A program made the translations under genes and the position numbers. This document shows positions 36,550-48,960 of a stretch of DNA of 64,000 nt, one piece after another (within the stretch, counting starts at the first letter, position 1; every line of letters starts with the position of its first letter). The notes under the pieces are model-generated. The model did no database searches, was not told where the DNA came from, and was given only the letters and a program-made list of their open reading frames with translations. This DNA is from Eumeta japonica. Lineage: Eukaryota; Arthropoda; Insecta; Lepidoptera; Psychidae. Location of the stretch: NCBI GenBank assembly GCA_005406025.1, contig BGZK01000491.1, forward strand, positions 1 to 64,000, read 5' to 3'.

Positions 36550-36742
36550 GATCACTTAAATGGGCGGGATCTAGCTAACATTCGTTAATATGTTTCGACA
36601 GCTTAATCGATTCGCAGGCTAATATAACGGCGAATTAAAAATTGGCATTTGCTGTCCTGCCTCTATGTGAAACCGATTACAGCATTTGTATATCAACCAT
36701 GTTCGGAGCGGGGTGCGTGGTAGTCAGCAGGCAGGCTCGAGG

Positions 36743-36985
36743 TCACCCAGATCTCAAAACTTCAATCGAGTCGTATAGAGATCGGAGAGAGGCTTGGCGG
36801 TGCACGATTTGAATCCCCTGGAGCTCTATGCGTCTTCTCCCCTCGAGACTCTCCTCTATGATCCCCACCTCATTCACTGATAAGGAATAAGGCCGTGGTA
36901 TGGGCTTCATCTTCAACGGAAGAGGTGAACACAGTACGCCTGCTGTCAGCACTAATAGCGATATGGAATTCAGCGCGTTAATTTT
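36743..36985 (-). CDS. Unrecognised small ORF, secreted-like start
   Basis: The minus strand is open from about 36985 to a stop at 36743. It starts with a hydrophobic run, LNSISLLVLTAGVLCSPLPL, and continues KMKPIPRPYSLSVNEVG, EESLEGRRRIELQG and QASLRSLYDSIEVLRSG. The first in-frame ATG lies after most of the hydrophobic part if leucine starts are excluded; the candidate M at 36952 gives 69 residues. A possible acceptor (GCTGACAG) lies just inside. Charge pattern and base composition look coding, and a GRRR site and signal-like start would suit a small secreted peptide, but no family is recognised. A TATAAG box is at about 37021-37016 on the same strand. Confidence 0.3.
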   Translation of the reverse strand, partial: KINALNSISLLVLTAGVLCSPLPLKMKPIPRPYSLSVNEVGIIEESLEGRRRIELQGIQIVHRQASLRSLYDSIEVLRSG

Positions 36986-37029
36986 ATTGCAGCACGGGAT
37001 TTAATTAAGACTAGCTTATAAAGGATCAT

Positions 37030-38390
37030 AGGGTGGCTGTGTTTAATGAATAATCGAGTTAGTAAATTCCAAAAATTACTCCCGGATCGTCTTTCGGCGG
37101 AAGAGCGTTCCGCCGAATGTACCAATGTACAAATGTACCAATGCTCTACATTTCATAATAAAGCGGCTTCAGTCAACTCATTTCGAGGAATAACTAAAAA
37201 TGCTACAAAACAGTAAAACAATTCCTAATTCTTTAAAACGGCCTAATTTGTTTTTAGACGAAAACAATCTAATTCGATTAGGCGAACAGTTGCGGAATGC
37301 AGACCTGTATTACGAGGCTAAGCATCCTTTATTAGCAAAGCGGAATTCATTAGGGGATTTGATTATCAGTCATAATCGTTTAAAAAATTCACATATGGTT
37401 GCTGTTTTATTGGCATAACTTCAGCGGAAGTTTTAAATAATAGCAGCATGACACGTCTTCGAAGCATCATTGCATTCCGTAATGACGGTTAAACCGTAAG
37501 TCCTCTTAACCCGTGATGGGAGATTTATCTAAACTTCGGGTTTCTGTTGATTTGGATACCGATTTTGCGGATCCATATAATATCAAATCTCACAACTTGC
37601 AGAATCCTAAAACATTAAAGGCATGCCTATGTTTATGTTTGACTTGCAACTAAAACGGTTCATTTGGGGGTGGTGTCAGACCTCACTATACCAGTGATCT
37701 TGGACGCATGAAAAAGATTTGTTCGGGGTGAGGGTTACCTACACTAATTGGTTCCGATTATTGAACTATTTACATAGGCGTGAACAATGATTTCGAGGTC
37801 TATACGCGTACTTTCAGGAGAACCAATCTATTATTGGGCACGAACTTTCGTAACATGTCACATTCTGGATATTCCATCCACTTTCATTTCCACCTTGTGG
37901 TGAATTGTTTAAAGCAGCAACAAAATCTGCTAAACGCATGCAAGATGGGTGATCGGGGAGGAAAAACTCACCTTCCAAGATCTCTGTACAGTTTTTTTGT
38001 AAAATCGAAAAGTTATTAAATTCGCGACCGTTATGCTCTCTTTCAAATGGTTCCAATAACGTAGTGGCGTCGAACCATTGTCATTTTCACGTTAGCCAGC
38101 TATTAAATGCTGTTCCGGAATATCCTAATAGTGACATGTTCATCCCGCATTTGTCGTAGTTTCAACCGTTGTAGTAGATCGTGCAAGACGATCGTACAAA
38201 TTTGGAAGCGCTTCAAGTGACACAATCTGTAATAGCCGTTTAAATGCACGGACTTGGCGGAACCTTTTCAAGTTAACAAAAAAGCAGACAACGTTTCTCC
38301 TCTCCAGTAACGACGCGGGCAGATTTAAAAACTGTTCCCTGGATGGGATGATGGTGTACGAGTGGTAATATTCGGACACCTATCAATATT
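37030..38390 (+). pseudogene. BEL/Pao retrotransposon integrase remnant
   Basis: Plus-strand blocks in changing frames follow the order of a BEL/Pao polyprotein C-terminus. LIRLGEQLRNADLYYE and AKHPLLAKRNSLGDLIISHN (37260-37380) form the zinc-binding N-terminal region. DTDFADPYNIKSHNLQNPKT near 37557 includes the first catalytic Asp. FHPLSFPPCGELFKAATKSA near 37880 and IEKLLNSRPLCSLSNGS near 38005 form the late catalytic core, and a diverged C-terminal tail ends near 38385. Many stops and frameshifts, plus the missing reverse transcriptase, protease and LTRs, show an old truncated copy. It has no coding ability. Confidence 0.8.
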
Positions 38391-40926
38391 TTTACATCAT
38401 GCGATCACCAGCCTTGCACCTTTACTAATTCAGCAAGCATTAACCTGCTCAGGTCGAGGAGTGTTTACGTTATTTTCGATCCCTAAATTCATGGTTTGTT
38501 TGTCTATGACATAGAGAACAGACTTTAAAGCGGGCGGAACGAGCGCGGATAGTATGTCAGCCTTTAATGCACGTCAGCGAACGCGGAGGCTAACGGAAAC
38601 ATTGCACGCGCAGGTGATTGAAATAAGATAAAAATATAGGCTAGTGTATGGGCTAGGGCATATAAAAAACCTATAGGCCAAAGTAAAGTGAGGAATATCA
38701 ACAGCTACATGCCCTGGGACAAGGAATGTAATATGCAGCAATTGGATCCGTCTTGCGAACAGACAAAATTCCTCTTAAGTAGGGGCGCGTACATTTTCTG
38801 ACAATCGTGACCAAGACCGTTAAATATTTTCTAGTTAAATAAATAATTTTCAATCATTGAAAAGAATTTTAGAGCATTCGAAATGACATGGTTTAACTTA
38901 AACCCGTGAAAATTTGACATCAATTGACCAGGTCAATTTGAAAAGATAATACAATATGAAATTACTAAAAAAGTCTTTTTTATCTCTTTTAAGATACAAG
39001 ACCAATCGATTACAAAAGCACTAATCCTACTAATATTACATCTTTTGTTGTAAATAAGGCTGAAAATGATATAATTTTTTCGATAGACCGTGGATGAAAG
39101 TAGATCAATATTATTTTATCCAAAAAATTTTTAGGCGTTTTAGCTGATCGACTTATGAGACTTCATGTTCTTTTACGCTTAAAACTTCATCAAATGTTTT
39201 CGAATACCGTTAAGTTAATATGAGTTAGTCTTATCAGTAACGTGAAATAACAGTTTTTCAAAACGATAGTTTTTCGAATTGTTTTTTCAACCTTTTGAAT
39301 GCACGACTTTTGAAATGGAAGTTACTTTTACACTTAAAAAATTATGTCCGTTAATCCTTTTGAAATCGGTTAATTTCATCAACATATAGGGTCGAGAAAA
39401 AGTTTCTTCGTATTTTCTATAAAAATTCAAAATAATTTTTCATTAGATTTTATTTACATTTAAATATAATATATACATGCCATTTTGTTCAACGTTCATT
39501 TTTTTTTAATAAAACTTCAGATGTATCGAATCTATGTTCGATTTATTTATTTTAGTGGACAGAAAAATAATACAAAAATAGCAGGCAGTGTTTTGATTTT
39601 TATGTTATATTTAATGCTATCAAAACTAGCCAGATACAAACAGCACGACCAAAGAGATTTTAAAGCAACATTTTACTGATAAAATACGAAAAAACTTTTA
39701 CCCAACCTAATATGTTTTTGTCGATGTATGTAAATCATAACTTGCTCTTAGTTTTGAAAAAGAGTGTGAATAATAATGCTTACAAGAAGAACCATTTCTC
39801 AAATTTTCGTATCGACGCAAATCGAATTTCGGTTGACAACACACAATTTTATGACTTTTCTTTTCATATCAGGTCCGGAAAATCTAACATCTCTATCACA
39901 ATGAACTTTATATAAGAAATGAAAGTTGATACTCTGGTACTTAATCATGGAGTACTTTAAATAATTATGCATCTAATTCATTAGCTGCCCGTAAATGTCA
40001 TTGTATTGTACGCACACACATGAAACCGTTTGCATTTAAGTTAAGTACCTCAACATTAAATACAATATTTTACCTTATAAAGTGAAACAAAGTGCAACAT
40101 TTGTTTCTTTATATTTTCTCTGGTTCGCAACCCTATTGACCTATGATTGACGACATCCTGCTTCTTCTTTTCATTTGAAAACTATTTAAGCAAAGCTTGA
40201 TTAAAAACCAAGTTTTTAAGTTACATTTCATCGCTGTATGAAAATGGCTTGCGAGCTCAGTATTATGTAAACCTTTTTTTTTATATTATGTCAAAGCTTA
40301 TCTTATCACTTATTTTCTATAACTTACATTAACTATATAACTTATTTTCATGTTAAGTTTTATATAAGTGACAATATTTTAATCTTCTTAATTGAGACTA
40401 GTTTCCAGTCACACAAACAAATATGTTGTATCCGACGCAGCATAGTTGTGTTAACCCTTTGATTTTGAGCGTGACTCAATATTTTACTGAAATCGCTCTT
40501 CAAGCGTGACACAACCGTAATAGGCTGAAACAAGTCAAGTGCGACTCTAGTCTGGATAAACGGGGATTTTGTACAATTTTTATTCATGTTTGATAAATAA
40601 CGATATACAATAATTTATGTTTATAGCTCTTCATGGCTATTCTCCATATATAATTGACATTGGAATATTCAGTGTAATAGTAGAAGTGATTTTATTATAT
40701 ATATTTAGTGGTGACTCCGAAGACATTATCCTAATAAAAAATAGCCTGTAGGTTATTAACAATATGAATAAAATTATATATTTTATTTCGGATTTATATT
40801 TTATCTTTTCGCTACGAAAATTGAAACATTTTAATAAAATAGAAAAGTTACTGTTTTAATACTGATTTTTGAATAGTGAGATTTCATTAGATCTTGACGT
40901 TTTAGGGTCTTAAGAAATAAGTTAGG
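38391..40926. other. Intergenic DNA, no gene recognised
   Basis: A GC-richer run at about 38400-38620 directly follows the BEL/Pao relic and may be its untranslated or LTR part. The rest is A+T-rich with chance frames. Confidence 0.45.
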
Positions 40927-40990
40927 TGTGTGTGTATGTGTGTGTGTGTGTGTGCGGGCGTGCATGCGTGCGCGCGCGTTGTGAGTGTGT
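40927..40990. repeat. (GT)n microsatellite
   Basis: GTGTGTGTATGTGTGTGTGT grading into GCGTGCATGCGTGCGCGCG and GTGAGTGTGTG. Confidence 0.9.
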
Positions 40991-41049
40991 GCCAAACCAC
41001 GTGTATCAAAGATATTTTAGTACAAAATTTAAAAATATGATATCTTAAT

Positions 41050-41260
41050 ATAAATAAATTTTACAATTTTAAGAGCTCAAAACGTATAAAAATTTAAATT
41101 TTTGAACTCAATATACCTTGAAGAAGCAGTGAAATCGATCTTTTGGACATGATGAGCCCAATAATTTACTCTTACATTGTTTTTAACACTTTGAGCTCCA
41201 AAGTAGTATGAAGTATCAAGAATCAACTGTGTATCAAATTTTTGAGCTCAAAAACTTTTA
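41050..41260. repeat. GAGCTC/TTTGAACTC-type repeats
   Basis: AAGAGCTCAAAAC, TTTTTGAACTCAATA, TTTGAGCTCCAAA and TTTTTGAGCTCAAAAACTT are spaced over 210 bp. The same motif class occurs at 18020-18115. Each core is a GAGCTC palindrome. Confidence 0.45.
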
Positions 41261-42344
41261 GACAATGTTAATAACTCAAGGATTTCAAGGACACATCGAT
41301 AAATATCACAGCAGAAAGTATTGGGAATGGCCTGCAGGTTCTAAAGTTGTACAGATTTTTTTTTATTATAATCATACATATTTTTATTTTCCCTGTAAGA
41401 GAAATACAAACCAAACGACTGTAATCCAGGACCCCCAAATAATAGTCTGGTTCGGTCACGGCTTTAGGACCCGCAATTGAAGCAATAAAAAAAAATATTC
41501 TATTGAAATCCGTCTCAAATCAAATATTGACGTAATTTATCGACAGTCGATAGTGGCAAAGGGTTGTGCACTAAAAAAGCTGCAGTTTTCATGGACTATT
41601 AACCTATTGAGCGAATAATAGTTTACCGAGTCGCGTGTCTACCTCGCGCGATACGATTACGCGCATATGTCAACGTGTGCGGTTCACGTTCGATTTCTTG
41701 TCGTACAGGTTGAAGTAACGTCATAATGAAAAACGTGTTTTTTAATATGTTATATTATTTAAAGTTATATCTGTTATTACAAAGGTGAAGTTTTTTTTAT
41801 GTGGTATCATAGTAACAGAATATTTAATTACAACGTGAATTAAATTTAAATGATTTAGCAAACCGTACGATAAATCCATTTCATTTTCGTTGACTATCAT
41901 TATATATCGATTTTTCTTCTAATCTGTCCTTGTTTTGATTTTTTTTTATGGTATTGAGTTTTACGCATACATATATTGCCATAATTTCTCAACGGGATAG
42001 TCGTTTTTTTTTTACAGTCATATGTAAATTTGCGGACTGGATCTGTGGATACATTTAATATTTATGTCATATTTTGTGATTAAGAATAATCATTTTGTGA
42101 TGTACTTAATCTATATTTGTGATTTATAGATTTTTCATATGTCTATCTGTTGGTTTTCTTGAGACTGAACAATACCTTTATCGATCTTGATGATATTTGG
42201 AATTTAGTAATAATATGCGGTTGCGTAAATGATAGGATATGGTATATAACTTTTGTTTACCAATCTACTAAAGCTCTGAAAAGACTGAAATCAGATTTTG
42301 CGTAGAGATTTTGATTGCAATCATATTTTATGACATAAGAAACT
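41261..42344. other. Non-coding DNA
   Basis: No gene. A GC-richer patch at about 41620-41720 has no frame or motif. GATTTAGCAAACCGTACGA near 41852 recurs as GATTTAGGAAACCGTACGA near 42779, a small dispersed duplication. Confidence 0.4.
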
Positions 42345-42600
42345 TTTTAGGGTTCCATATCTCTAAAGGTCTAACAAACCCTTATAGGATGACTGCATTG
42401 TCCGTCTATCCACCTGCTCTTCTATATACAGAGACCTTTTTTCTTAGGAGCACGTAGGGGTATCAAGCTGAAATTGACAACAAATAATAGCGTTTGCAAT
42501 CCTTTAAAGGAGTCAAAAAATCAAGTTGCTAAGTCAACGTAATCAAAAAATACGACCAAAATACGAATATTTATAACTTATCTTTTGAAACTTGCAAAAT
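42345..42600 (+). repeat. GGGTTCC-type repeat fragment
   Basis: TTTTTAGGGTTCCATATCTC near 42347 is followed by GACTGCATTGTCCGTCTATCC, AGGGGTATCAAGCTGAAATT and CTTTAAAGGAGTCAAAAAATC. This is the same family as 24745-25255 (GGGTTCC plus GTCTGTC-type tracts), here partial. Confidence 0.5.
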
Positions 42601-44083
42601 CTATGGAGCAGTTCTCATTGACAGAGAATCATAATATTTGACAAGAAGACAGGTCTCAACACAAGTAAATGAAAAAAAAAAATTATTTTAATTTGTAGTT
42701 ATATCACATGAAGAAATATTTTTTACTGATTACACGCTACATTTGCAATTGGAATATGGATCGTGATGTAGGTTAAATGATTTAGGAAACCGTACGACAT
42801 ACGGGAGAAGATTTTTTAACTGCACATTATGAAAACCTTAGACTTTTATAAATTAGGATGTATTTAAGAAAGTGGATACATGTTTGTTTTTCTTTTAAAG
42901 CAAAAGTTTCAAAATTACTGGGAACAATATGTCGCCAGTGTCGGTATTGAAAAGAGACATAAATCGTCGAGAATCGTGACAGATAAAATAGCTACAATTA
43001 AGTTTGTACGGGACTCTCAGATTGAGAGACCTATTAGTAACTGCCTGGTTTTTATTTAAAAAAAAAAGGATGTAGAAAAATAGCAGCAGTGTCGAAAGGA
43101 AGTTTAAGATGGTCATTGCAACAGAGAGCATAACCGGAGTTGAAATCGAGAGCGAAATCGATATCGGATATAATCAGTGATATATTTTAATTTACGCACA
43201 TTGAAGCAGACGGACAACGACTCGCTAAATATAAATGTAAATTAACCAAATATTTATATTATAGATAAACAAGTGTTTTTTTATGTTTTTCTATGCTCAT
43301 ATACAAAACTTAATTCAATTCCAGCTTTTAAAATACGACAAAAAATAAGAAGTAAATTGCTGTATTTAATTTGGGAGCGGCGTGCGTTCAAGACGTGAGA
43401 AGAACACGATAGTTGCTTGACAGCCTCAACTGACATATTGATAATTTATCCATAATACGTGTGATTTAATAAAACTTTTTGCTTGGTGAAAGAGAAGCTT
43501 ACGTGTCACTTTTATGATTGAACATTATAAATAAAATATGCCTTGAATTATATTTTTTCAAATAAAGATGGAACTATTATTATCTAGGTATGTCGTAACC
43601 CAAAGCGTAATCTAACATACTCAAGTTTTTCAAAGACCAATTGCAATTTATTTAAGAATTCAATTATTGGCCCTACTACGACCATGAAAAATAATGAAAA
43701 CATAGTTCTTTCCCTGAAACTGAAAGTGATTCCATCAAATGGATTCACATTGATGAAGAATGCGAATGAGGAATTAGTGTAGCCGTCATGCAGGTCATCA
43801 AATTAATGAGCGCTCGCAATTAATCTCATCGCATCCCATCGCATTTGATTATCATTGACGACAACGTTTCCTTAAAATTCTATTAAGGCAAAACCGCCAC
43901 CCGCGGTGCATGTGTCACTGAAACAATTCTGGTAGTCCTCAAATACACAACGTTCGTACCCATGTTGTTCTTCGCCTTCAGACCAAGCAATATTTAAAAG
44001 TGCTTATACTTAACTTACAAAGACATTCACAGGTGCACGCCGTGAGGGCTCGACTGAGGGTGCTCAGCTCCCTAGTTATATCT
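42601..44083. other. Non-coding DNA
   Basis: A+T-rich with a short GAAATCGAGAGCGAAATCGA run near 43140, again of the degenerate repeat type. Slightly GC-rich at 43890-44080. No gene seen. Confidence 0.4.
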
Positions 44084-44123
44084 ATTGAAAGCGTTTTGCA
44101 AATCGCAAAATTCGGCTTTCAAT
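44084..44123. repeat. Long imperfect hairpin
   Basis: ATTGAAAGC (44084-44092) pairs exactly with GCTTTCAAT (44115-44123). Inside it TTTTGC (44094-44099) pairs with GCAAAA (44105-44110) around an AAATC loop, with a small bulge between the stems. TATAT on both sides could extend it. It is small for a pre-miRNA but of the right kind. Confidence 0.55.
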
Positions 44124-44269
44124 CAATATATATAAGCATTGCTTTGGTTAATTTTTATTTCTAGCATAGAAATTTTCTAAAATTTGGCAATCCATTGTTT
44201 TCTCCCTGACTCATGAAAGTCGAGTATATGTTTTGAGGTTTTAGGAAGGCATGTGACAGGTTTATTGAT

Positions 44270-44345
44270 CGTGTTTGTGTGTGAGTATGAGTATTTGTGC
44301 GCGCGCGTGTGTATGCTTGTGTGTGTATGTTTGGGTATAGTGTGT
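44270..44345. repeat. GT-rich microsatellite
   Basis: GTGTTTGTGTGTGAGTATGA through GTGCGCGCGCGTGTGTATGC, interrupted GT repeats. Thr/His-rich frames on the other strand are artefacts. Confidence 0.8.
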
Positions 44346-44779
44346 ATATGAAGCTATAACTTCTAAACGGATGAACCCGTTTTAATCGCACTTATAACAC
44401 TTTAAAGGGTAGCACTCTACTCAGGGTTTTAAGAACTAAATTTTAATTAGTCAAGTTGCCTTTGAACAACCTTAAAATAAACTTTCGAAAAACTATTTTT
44501 TATTAATAACCTTTAAATAAATCATCTGATTTATTGCACAAACAATTCGAAGGCTTAAGCACGAAGATAGTGGATTATTTTTTTGGGTTGATCTTAAGGC
44601 TAATATTATTCAGATTTTCTCAATAGATCCTTCGAGAATGTCGTACATTTGAGAAATGTAAGTAAATACTCTTTCTAGTATTAGTATCCCATCGCATATT
44701 ATCGAAAAATCGGTTCAAATAATCAAGCGATAAATAGAAACATAATTTTCACGAAAGTTAGGTATCAGCGATAACGCCC

Positions 44780-44860
44780 ACAACGCCGGGAGGGGTGTGG
44801 CCGGCCACTCCTACGGGAACGCGAGCTTATAAAGAGGGCTTCTGTTGACGCGTCCAGCAG
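44780..44860 (+). promoter_or_regulatory. TATA core promoter, possibly of tap
   Basis: TATAAA at 44828-44833 sits in a GC-rich island (GGGAGGGGTGTGGCCGGCCA near 44790 is a GC/CACCC-type box). An initiator-like CAGCAGTGG has its A at 44859, exactly 31 bp downstream of the TATA T. A perfect splice donor follows 190 bp later. Among the promoter-like patches in the window this has the most complete set of signals. Assignment to the bHLH gene at 54711 is inferred from strand and absence of any other plus-strand gene between them. Confidence 0.5.
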
Positions 44861-45048
44861 TGGTCCCTCTCCCTTCGCATGAAACAGTCAAATAGTTTAT
44901 TACAAGTATTAAATAATTAACACTATGCATATTATAACATAATGTGGTTTTCGTGTTGGCCTACGAAGCGATGGATATGATAAACATGAATATATTTTAG
45001 TGAAAAGGCAAACCCAAGATTTATTAAAAATAGTTGTGGTGATTTCAG
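44859..45048 (+). other. Candidate non-coding first exon (tap 5' UTR?)
   Basis: It begins at the predicted initiator and ends GATTTCAG|GTATGT, an excellent donor at 45048/45049. It holds several short upstream ORFs (for example an ATG at about 44879 with 13 codons), and no long frame, as expected for a 5' UTR. If joined to the acceptor at 54701-54702 the intron would be about 9.65 kb. Confidence 0.4.
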
Positions 45049-45984
45049 GTATGTACCTAAATTTTATAGATTCTACTTGAAACAAATTTACAACTCCTGT
45101 ACATCGAACACATGAAAAGACCGGTAGGAGCCCCTTTTTTTCAGTCCCGTATTTCCAAAATCGCGGTAGAATTTTAACTTACGATTGTACAAATATCTAA
45201 AATAGTAAAATGAGTAAAAACCATATTTTTTTTTAAATTAGTTTGCACATTCCAATTATATTTTAAAATATTGAATGGATAATAATAAACATATTATTAA
45301 TATGCAAATTTTGAAATGATTCCAGTTTTTGCGTAACGAATCAGAAACGTGAAATATATGGAAATTCCAAAGAGAATTTCAAACAGTAATATTTCTAATT
45401 TACGTACTCTAGACATTTAGTATTAAATCCACTAAAAACCACACCGCACGTAATTTCAGACAAAAGGATTCTTAGTCCTAGGAAAATTTTTAGCCCTACA
45501 CCTTATGTAAAAAAAGTAGTACAAAGATTAATTTATAAAAAAAGGCATGCAAATTAGAAATTGAAATAATATAGATATTCGAATTTAATGCGTATACGTC
45601 GTACATTGTGTACGTATGTCCTTCTTTCACATCCATTGCTCGTTGTTAATGAAAACACAAATAGACAAAAAAAAAAATAAGTTTAGAACCTGAAAAAAAA
45701 TACCTTCATGACCAAAGACGCAATTCGTAGGCGTTTTAATAGTTAATCCATTTTCAGATAGGCGTACTCGTTTGCAAATTAATTTTATGCCGCATTTGTG
45801 GTCTTGATCTCTCGAATAACTAACGTTTTTGAATTTGTTTAAAAGTATAAAATCAAAATCAATGTCATTGAAATTCATTAGTCACATTCAATTTTAAATA
45901 ATATCATTATACTTCCCTGATAACGATAAAATGTTTTTATTATTTTATAGAGTCTATTCAAAAATAGATTGGCATTCATTATAA

Positions 45985-46210
45985 AAACTAGAATTCGTCT
46001 ACAGCGTAGCCCGTGTAGACATAAAGTGAATCCAGTGACATACAAGATATATCATCGTATCGCCCCATCATGAAATCGAGAATCCCGATATCTATCCCGT
46101 TCTCGATTCTGATCCCGGTTCTACTTTTGTTTCCTACTCCGATCTTAATCTAAAGAGATTCCAAGTAATAATATATCAATTCTATTTCGCGACCCGTGTG
46201 CGATATCGAT
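45985..46210 (-). mobile_element. Helitron-like copy, reverse orientation
   Basis: ACTAGAATTCGTCTACAGCG then AGCCCGTGTAGACATAAAGTG is the complement of the shared 3' terminal block. Degenerate CGAGAATCCCGATATCTATC and TGATCCCGGTTC units follow. It is shorter than the 22799 copy. Confidence 0.55.
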
Positions 46211-46779
46211 TCGGCTACCGGTCACTTTTCTGATTTACATGAAATTGTAGCAAATGCTAGTAGTATCAAAGCAATATTTGGTCTATATTACTCGGGGATA
46301 GTGTATATTTCTATAAGTGAAAAAATTTTAGAATCTTCAGTGGTAGAAATACGAAGATGAAGGCAATTTGTTTTAAAAGCTCTCGTTAAAAAATCATACA
46401 AAATACACGGAGCCATTCTGATTTTCCCTAAAACATTCTATCCCTTATTTAACTGTCTTAGAGCTACTTTTCCAAAAATGATACATGTTATTTTTCATGT
46501 GTAATAAGCAGCCAAAATATAAGTTTTTTGTCAATTTCTTCAGCGATTTAGCTTTTTTTAATAAAAAATTCAACACTTATTTCACTATCTTTTAGGATTA
46601 CTTTTAAAATCGATGTACGTCATTATTTTTTATTAGTAAGATTTGCTAAAATATAAGATTGAGGTAGATAGCTTCAGTGATTTAAATTCTTCATAGAACA
46701 TTTTACCCCTTATTCACCTCCTGTTTCACTTTCTTCAGGATTAATGAAAAATATATAAGTTTTCTTTTTATTTTTATGA

Positions 46780-46985
46780 GAAACTAAAATATTAATTTTA
46801 ACGTCTTGTAACTCACAGATCTCGATTTTCCACCCAATAGTATTTGACCATTTTCAGTCCCTTAGGGATTGAATTTCTAAAAATCCTTTATTAGTGCGTT
46901 ATAACAGAAATCCCTCTATGACTCTTCATAAATCTCTCTATCTCTCTATTTTACTTTTTTATATGTATAGATAATACCATATAGT
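46780..46985 (-). repeat. Dispersed repeat, same class as 12012
   Basis: CAGTCCCTTAGGGATTGAAT, AATCCTTTATTAGTGCGTTA and CTCTATCTCTCTATTTTACT mirror the 12012-12620 repeat in opposite orientation. Confidence 0.4.
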
Positions 46986-47799
46986 GGGGACACTTTTAAA
47001 TTCTACGTAAATTCAGCTTTTATTTCTTCATGTCCACCGTTTCATCCGTACTCAGGTGTGACATACACCATACATCACGCCTATTTCATTCTTATTTTTC
47101 TTTCTTTTCTTTGATGTGAAACTTGTTTAGGCACGTAGGGGAAAAATTTGTAACGGTATAAAAAAATCATATTATCCCGTCACGTTTGCCTATCACATTT
47201 GTCCATCACATTCGCCCGTCACTGGATTCCTAGATTAAGGTGAATATAAAACCCTTACTTGTTATTTTAGCTATCATAAATTTTTTATTGCAAAATAATA
47301 TAATTATATTACTATAATTTAAAACGAATTTGAATCGCAATTATAATAAGAATACTAATTCATTATTATATTAATATATAATCAATTTTAACTAATAATG
47401 CTATTAACTTGTATTTAGCTCTCCAATAGAATAGGTTTTATTTAAAACAAAAGGAATTTCTTTTGCTCAAATCTTATTTATCCTGATTAAATATCAAATA
47501 GAACAAAAATGTTATATAACCTAAAGAAGTTTCACTTCTTGCACTCACACATTCTTTTTGACATTGGAATATATTTTTTATTATTTATGAAAATAAATGC
47601 TTTTTTTCCACATGTTTATTAACTAGCTGTATTGTCCATCTATTTGTTTATTTTGTCTTTTTCAATCGATTTTAAACTAGTTTTTCGATGAACTGGACAC
47701 TTGAAACTCTACTATTGCTGCTGAAAACTACAGACCTCGATTGATTTTTCGTAAAATAATAGATTCAATAATATACTGTATTGCTTTATGATTAGTGAT

Positions 47800-48960
47800 G
47801 ATTTTTAATGCTTGCGTTGATTGTGGTGTGTTTCCGGATCTAATGAAACAAAGCTATTCCATTATTTATGTCCGCTAGTATATTTGAATCTACGAATTTA
47901 AGACCAATATCAATTCTAACAACACTAAGTAAAATTTTCAAAAGTCAATCTTAAATCAACTATTGCAGTATTTTTATATTAATAATTTGATGAACGTTAA
48001 TCACATTGAATTCACAAAGGGTTACTCGAAAATTGTAGCCGGTGTTGAGTTTATTCAGCACATTTGCATTGGTTATAGGCATCAACTTAGAAGAATTCAT
48101 GGGTCGCAATTGGTATTTTCTGTGATTTATACAGGGTATTTGATTGCGTTCATCATGACACATTAATCAAGAAACCACATCATTATGGAGTCATAGCTCG
48201 TTAGTTTGGAGTTCTGAAGTCTTATTCACCTGGTATAATTCAAAGGGTCGATGTTAGTGGTGAGAGATCTTCAGGATCTGTAGTCAATATGGGTGTGCCA
48301 CAGGTTTCAATTCCAATTCCTGGTTTATATCAATGTTGTACCACATCTTGTTAAAGATGGGCATAGTATGGTACTGTTTGCTGATGATACTTCAGTACTT
48401 TTTAAGTTTTATAGACAGCAACTAGATTTTGATGAAATGAGCTGTGGCATCTCTGAAATAGTTAAGTGGTTTAATATTAATAAGCTTCTTCTCAAAGAGA
48501 GGAAAACTAAACTTGTTAAATTTTCCATATCTAAAGCTAAATTAATTAAGATAATGGTCAAGAATGAAATACTGGTTATTGTAAATACAACTTCTTAATT
48601 TTACTTTAAATGCTAAGTTACGTTGTAATCCTCATATTACGGAATTGGCGAAAAGGCTTAGTTCTGCAAACATGCAGTTAAAAGGATTCGGTAAATGAAA
48701 TTAAAAAATTTCCATTTTATTAATTTAAGCTTTTCGTTCAAAGAAAGTTATTTAGCAAGGACTATTATTTGGTGTCTGAATATTTTAATGAAAGAAACTG
48801 ATGGGATTAAACTGTTCGGTTATGTACTAGTTTTATTTATAATTCAATATTTTGTGTCCATGAGCAAAAAAGAGCAACCCTTCGAGTTTCCTGCTCATCT
48901 TCTCAAGGTTAATCAGCATTTGCAATGGGTGGTAGTGTTAATGCCGAATATAATTTAATA
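47800..48960 (+). pseudogene. LINE reverse transcriptase remnant (family 1)
   Basis: Plus-strand blocks give the order of a jockey/CR1-like reverse transcriptase: NACVDCGVFPDLMK (about 47810), TNLRPISILTTLSKIFK (47895), LLQYFYINNLMNVNHIEFTK (47962), then LVYINVVPHLVKDGHSMVLF followed by ADDTS (48320-48395). FADDTS is the catalytic motif with both Asp residues still present. WFNINKLLLKERKTKLVKFS and IMVKNEILVI follow, then NAKLRCNPHITELAKRLSSA (about 48610). Stops and frameshifts occur throughout and the segment between fingers and FADD is partly lost. It shares sequence blocks with 17095-17735 on the other strand, so both are copies of one family. Confidence 0.9.

Noticed and set aside
37814..38056. 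80-codon minus frame
   Set aside because: The opposite strand reads as BEL/Pao integrase, so this is a shadow.
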